This document shows positions 5,331 through 5,340 of a stretch of 5,340 nucleotides of DNA, one piece after another. The notes beneath the pieces were generated by a model. The model saw only the letters and a program-made list of their open reading frames with translations. It ran no database searches and was not told the origin of the DNA. Positions within the stretch are counted from its first letter, which is position 1. Every line of letters starts with the position of its first letter. Origin of the DNA: Polaribacter sp. (GTDB lineage: Bacteria > Bacteroidota > Bacteroidia > Flavobacteriales > Flavobacteriaceae). The stretch spans positions 1-5,340 of the forward strand of contig JANQTK010000130.1 of NCBI GenBank assembly GCA_030731695.1, in the 5' to 3' direction. The translations under genes were made by a program, and so were the position numbers.

Positions 5331-5340
5331 TGAGAAAATG
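5330..5340 (+). CDS. Possible start of a downstream gene, cut off by the window edge
   Basis: The cysS stop and a following start share an A (TAATG, 5328-5332). The codons visible are ATG AGA AAA TG. An overlap of this kind is common for translationally coupled genes on the same strand. Only three full codons are visible, so the product cannot be identified, and another ATG at 5338 in a different frame could be the real start instead. Confidence 0.3.

Overview
The window looks like ordinary chromosome from a low-G+C member of the Bacteroidota, most likely family Flavobacteriaceae. The evidence is AT-rich DNA, A-rich leaders with little or no Shine-Dalgarno sequence, a Bacteroidota-style 492-residue cysteinyl-tRNA synthetase, and an ECF sigma factor followed by a membrane protein and a DUF4097-like exported protein. 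The taxonomic call is inference; no rRNA or species marker is present.

Layout: positions 1-89 are an AT-rich non-coding stretch with only a weak candidate terminator for the leftward gene. Positions 90-1157 (minus) encode a MeaB/ArgK-type GTPase, the chaperone of B12-dependent methylmalonyl-CoA mutase. A 91-base divergent intergenic region follows. It carries a good ECF-type promoter (TGCAAC, 16 bases, CGTCTT) whose -10 element sits inside an 8-bp inverted repeat. Next comes a rightward, tightly overlapping three-gene operon: an ECF sigma factor (start best placed at 1249), a single-pass membrane protein that is probably its anti-sigma factor (17-base overlap), and a secreted 470-residue protein (23-base overlap). 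The third protein combines an N-terminal beta domain, a long charged coiled coil and a C-terminal repeat with a period of about 17-18 residues. A rho-independent terminator whose stem includes the stop codon closes the operon. After a 111-base intergenic region, cysS (3852-5330) encodes cysteinyl-tRNA synthetase. Its stop overlaps a possible ATG of a further gene that runs off the window.

Function: meaB and cysS are housekeeping genes with no evident link to the operon between them. The sigma / membrane protein / exported protein cassette is the interesting part. It reads as a self-contained envelope-sensing circuit in which the membrane protein holds the sigma factor until a periplasmic signal releases it, the sigma factor then activates its own promoter, and the exported protein is made as output or as part of the sensor. 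The anti-sigma candidate has no zinc-binding HxxxCxxC motif, and the exported protein is an unusual fusion, so the circuit is worth following up. A perfect 13-bp hairpin inside the third gene is the most striking DNA-level signal that the annotation does not explain. I found no CRISPR array, tRNA, rRNA, IS element or recombination site.
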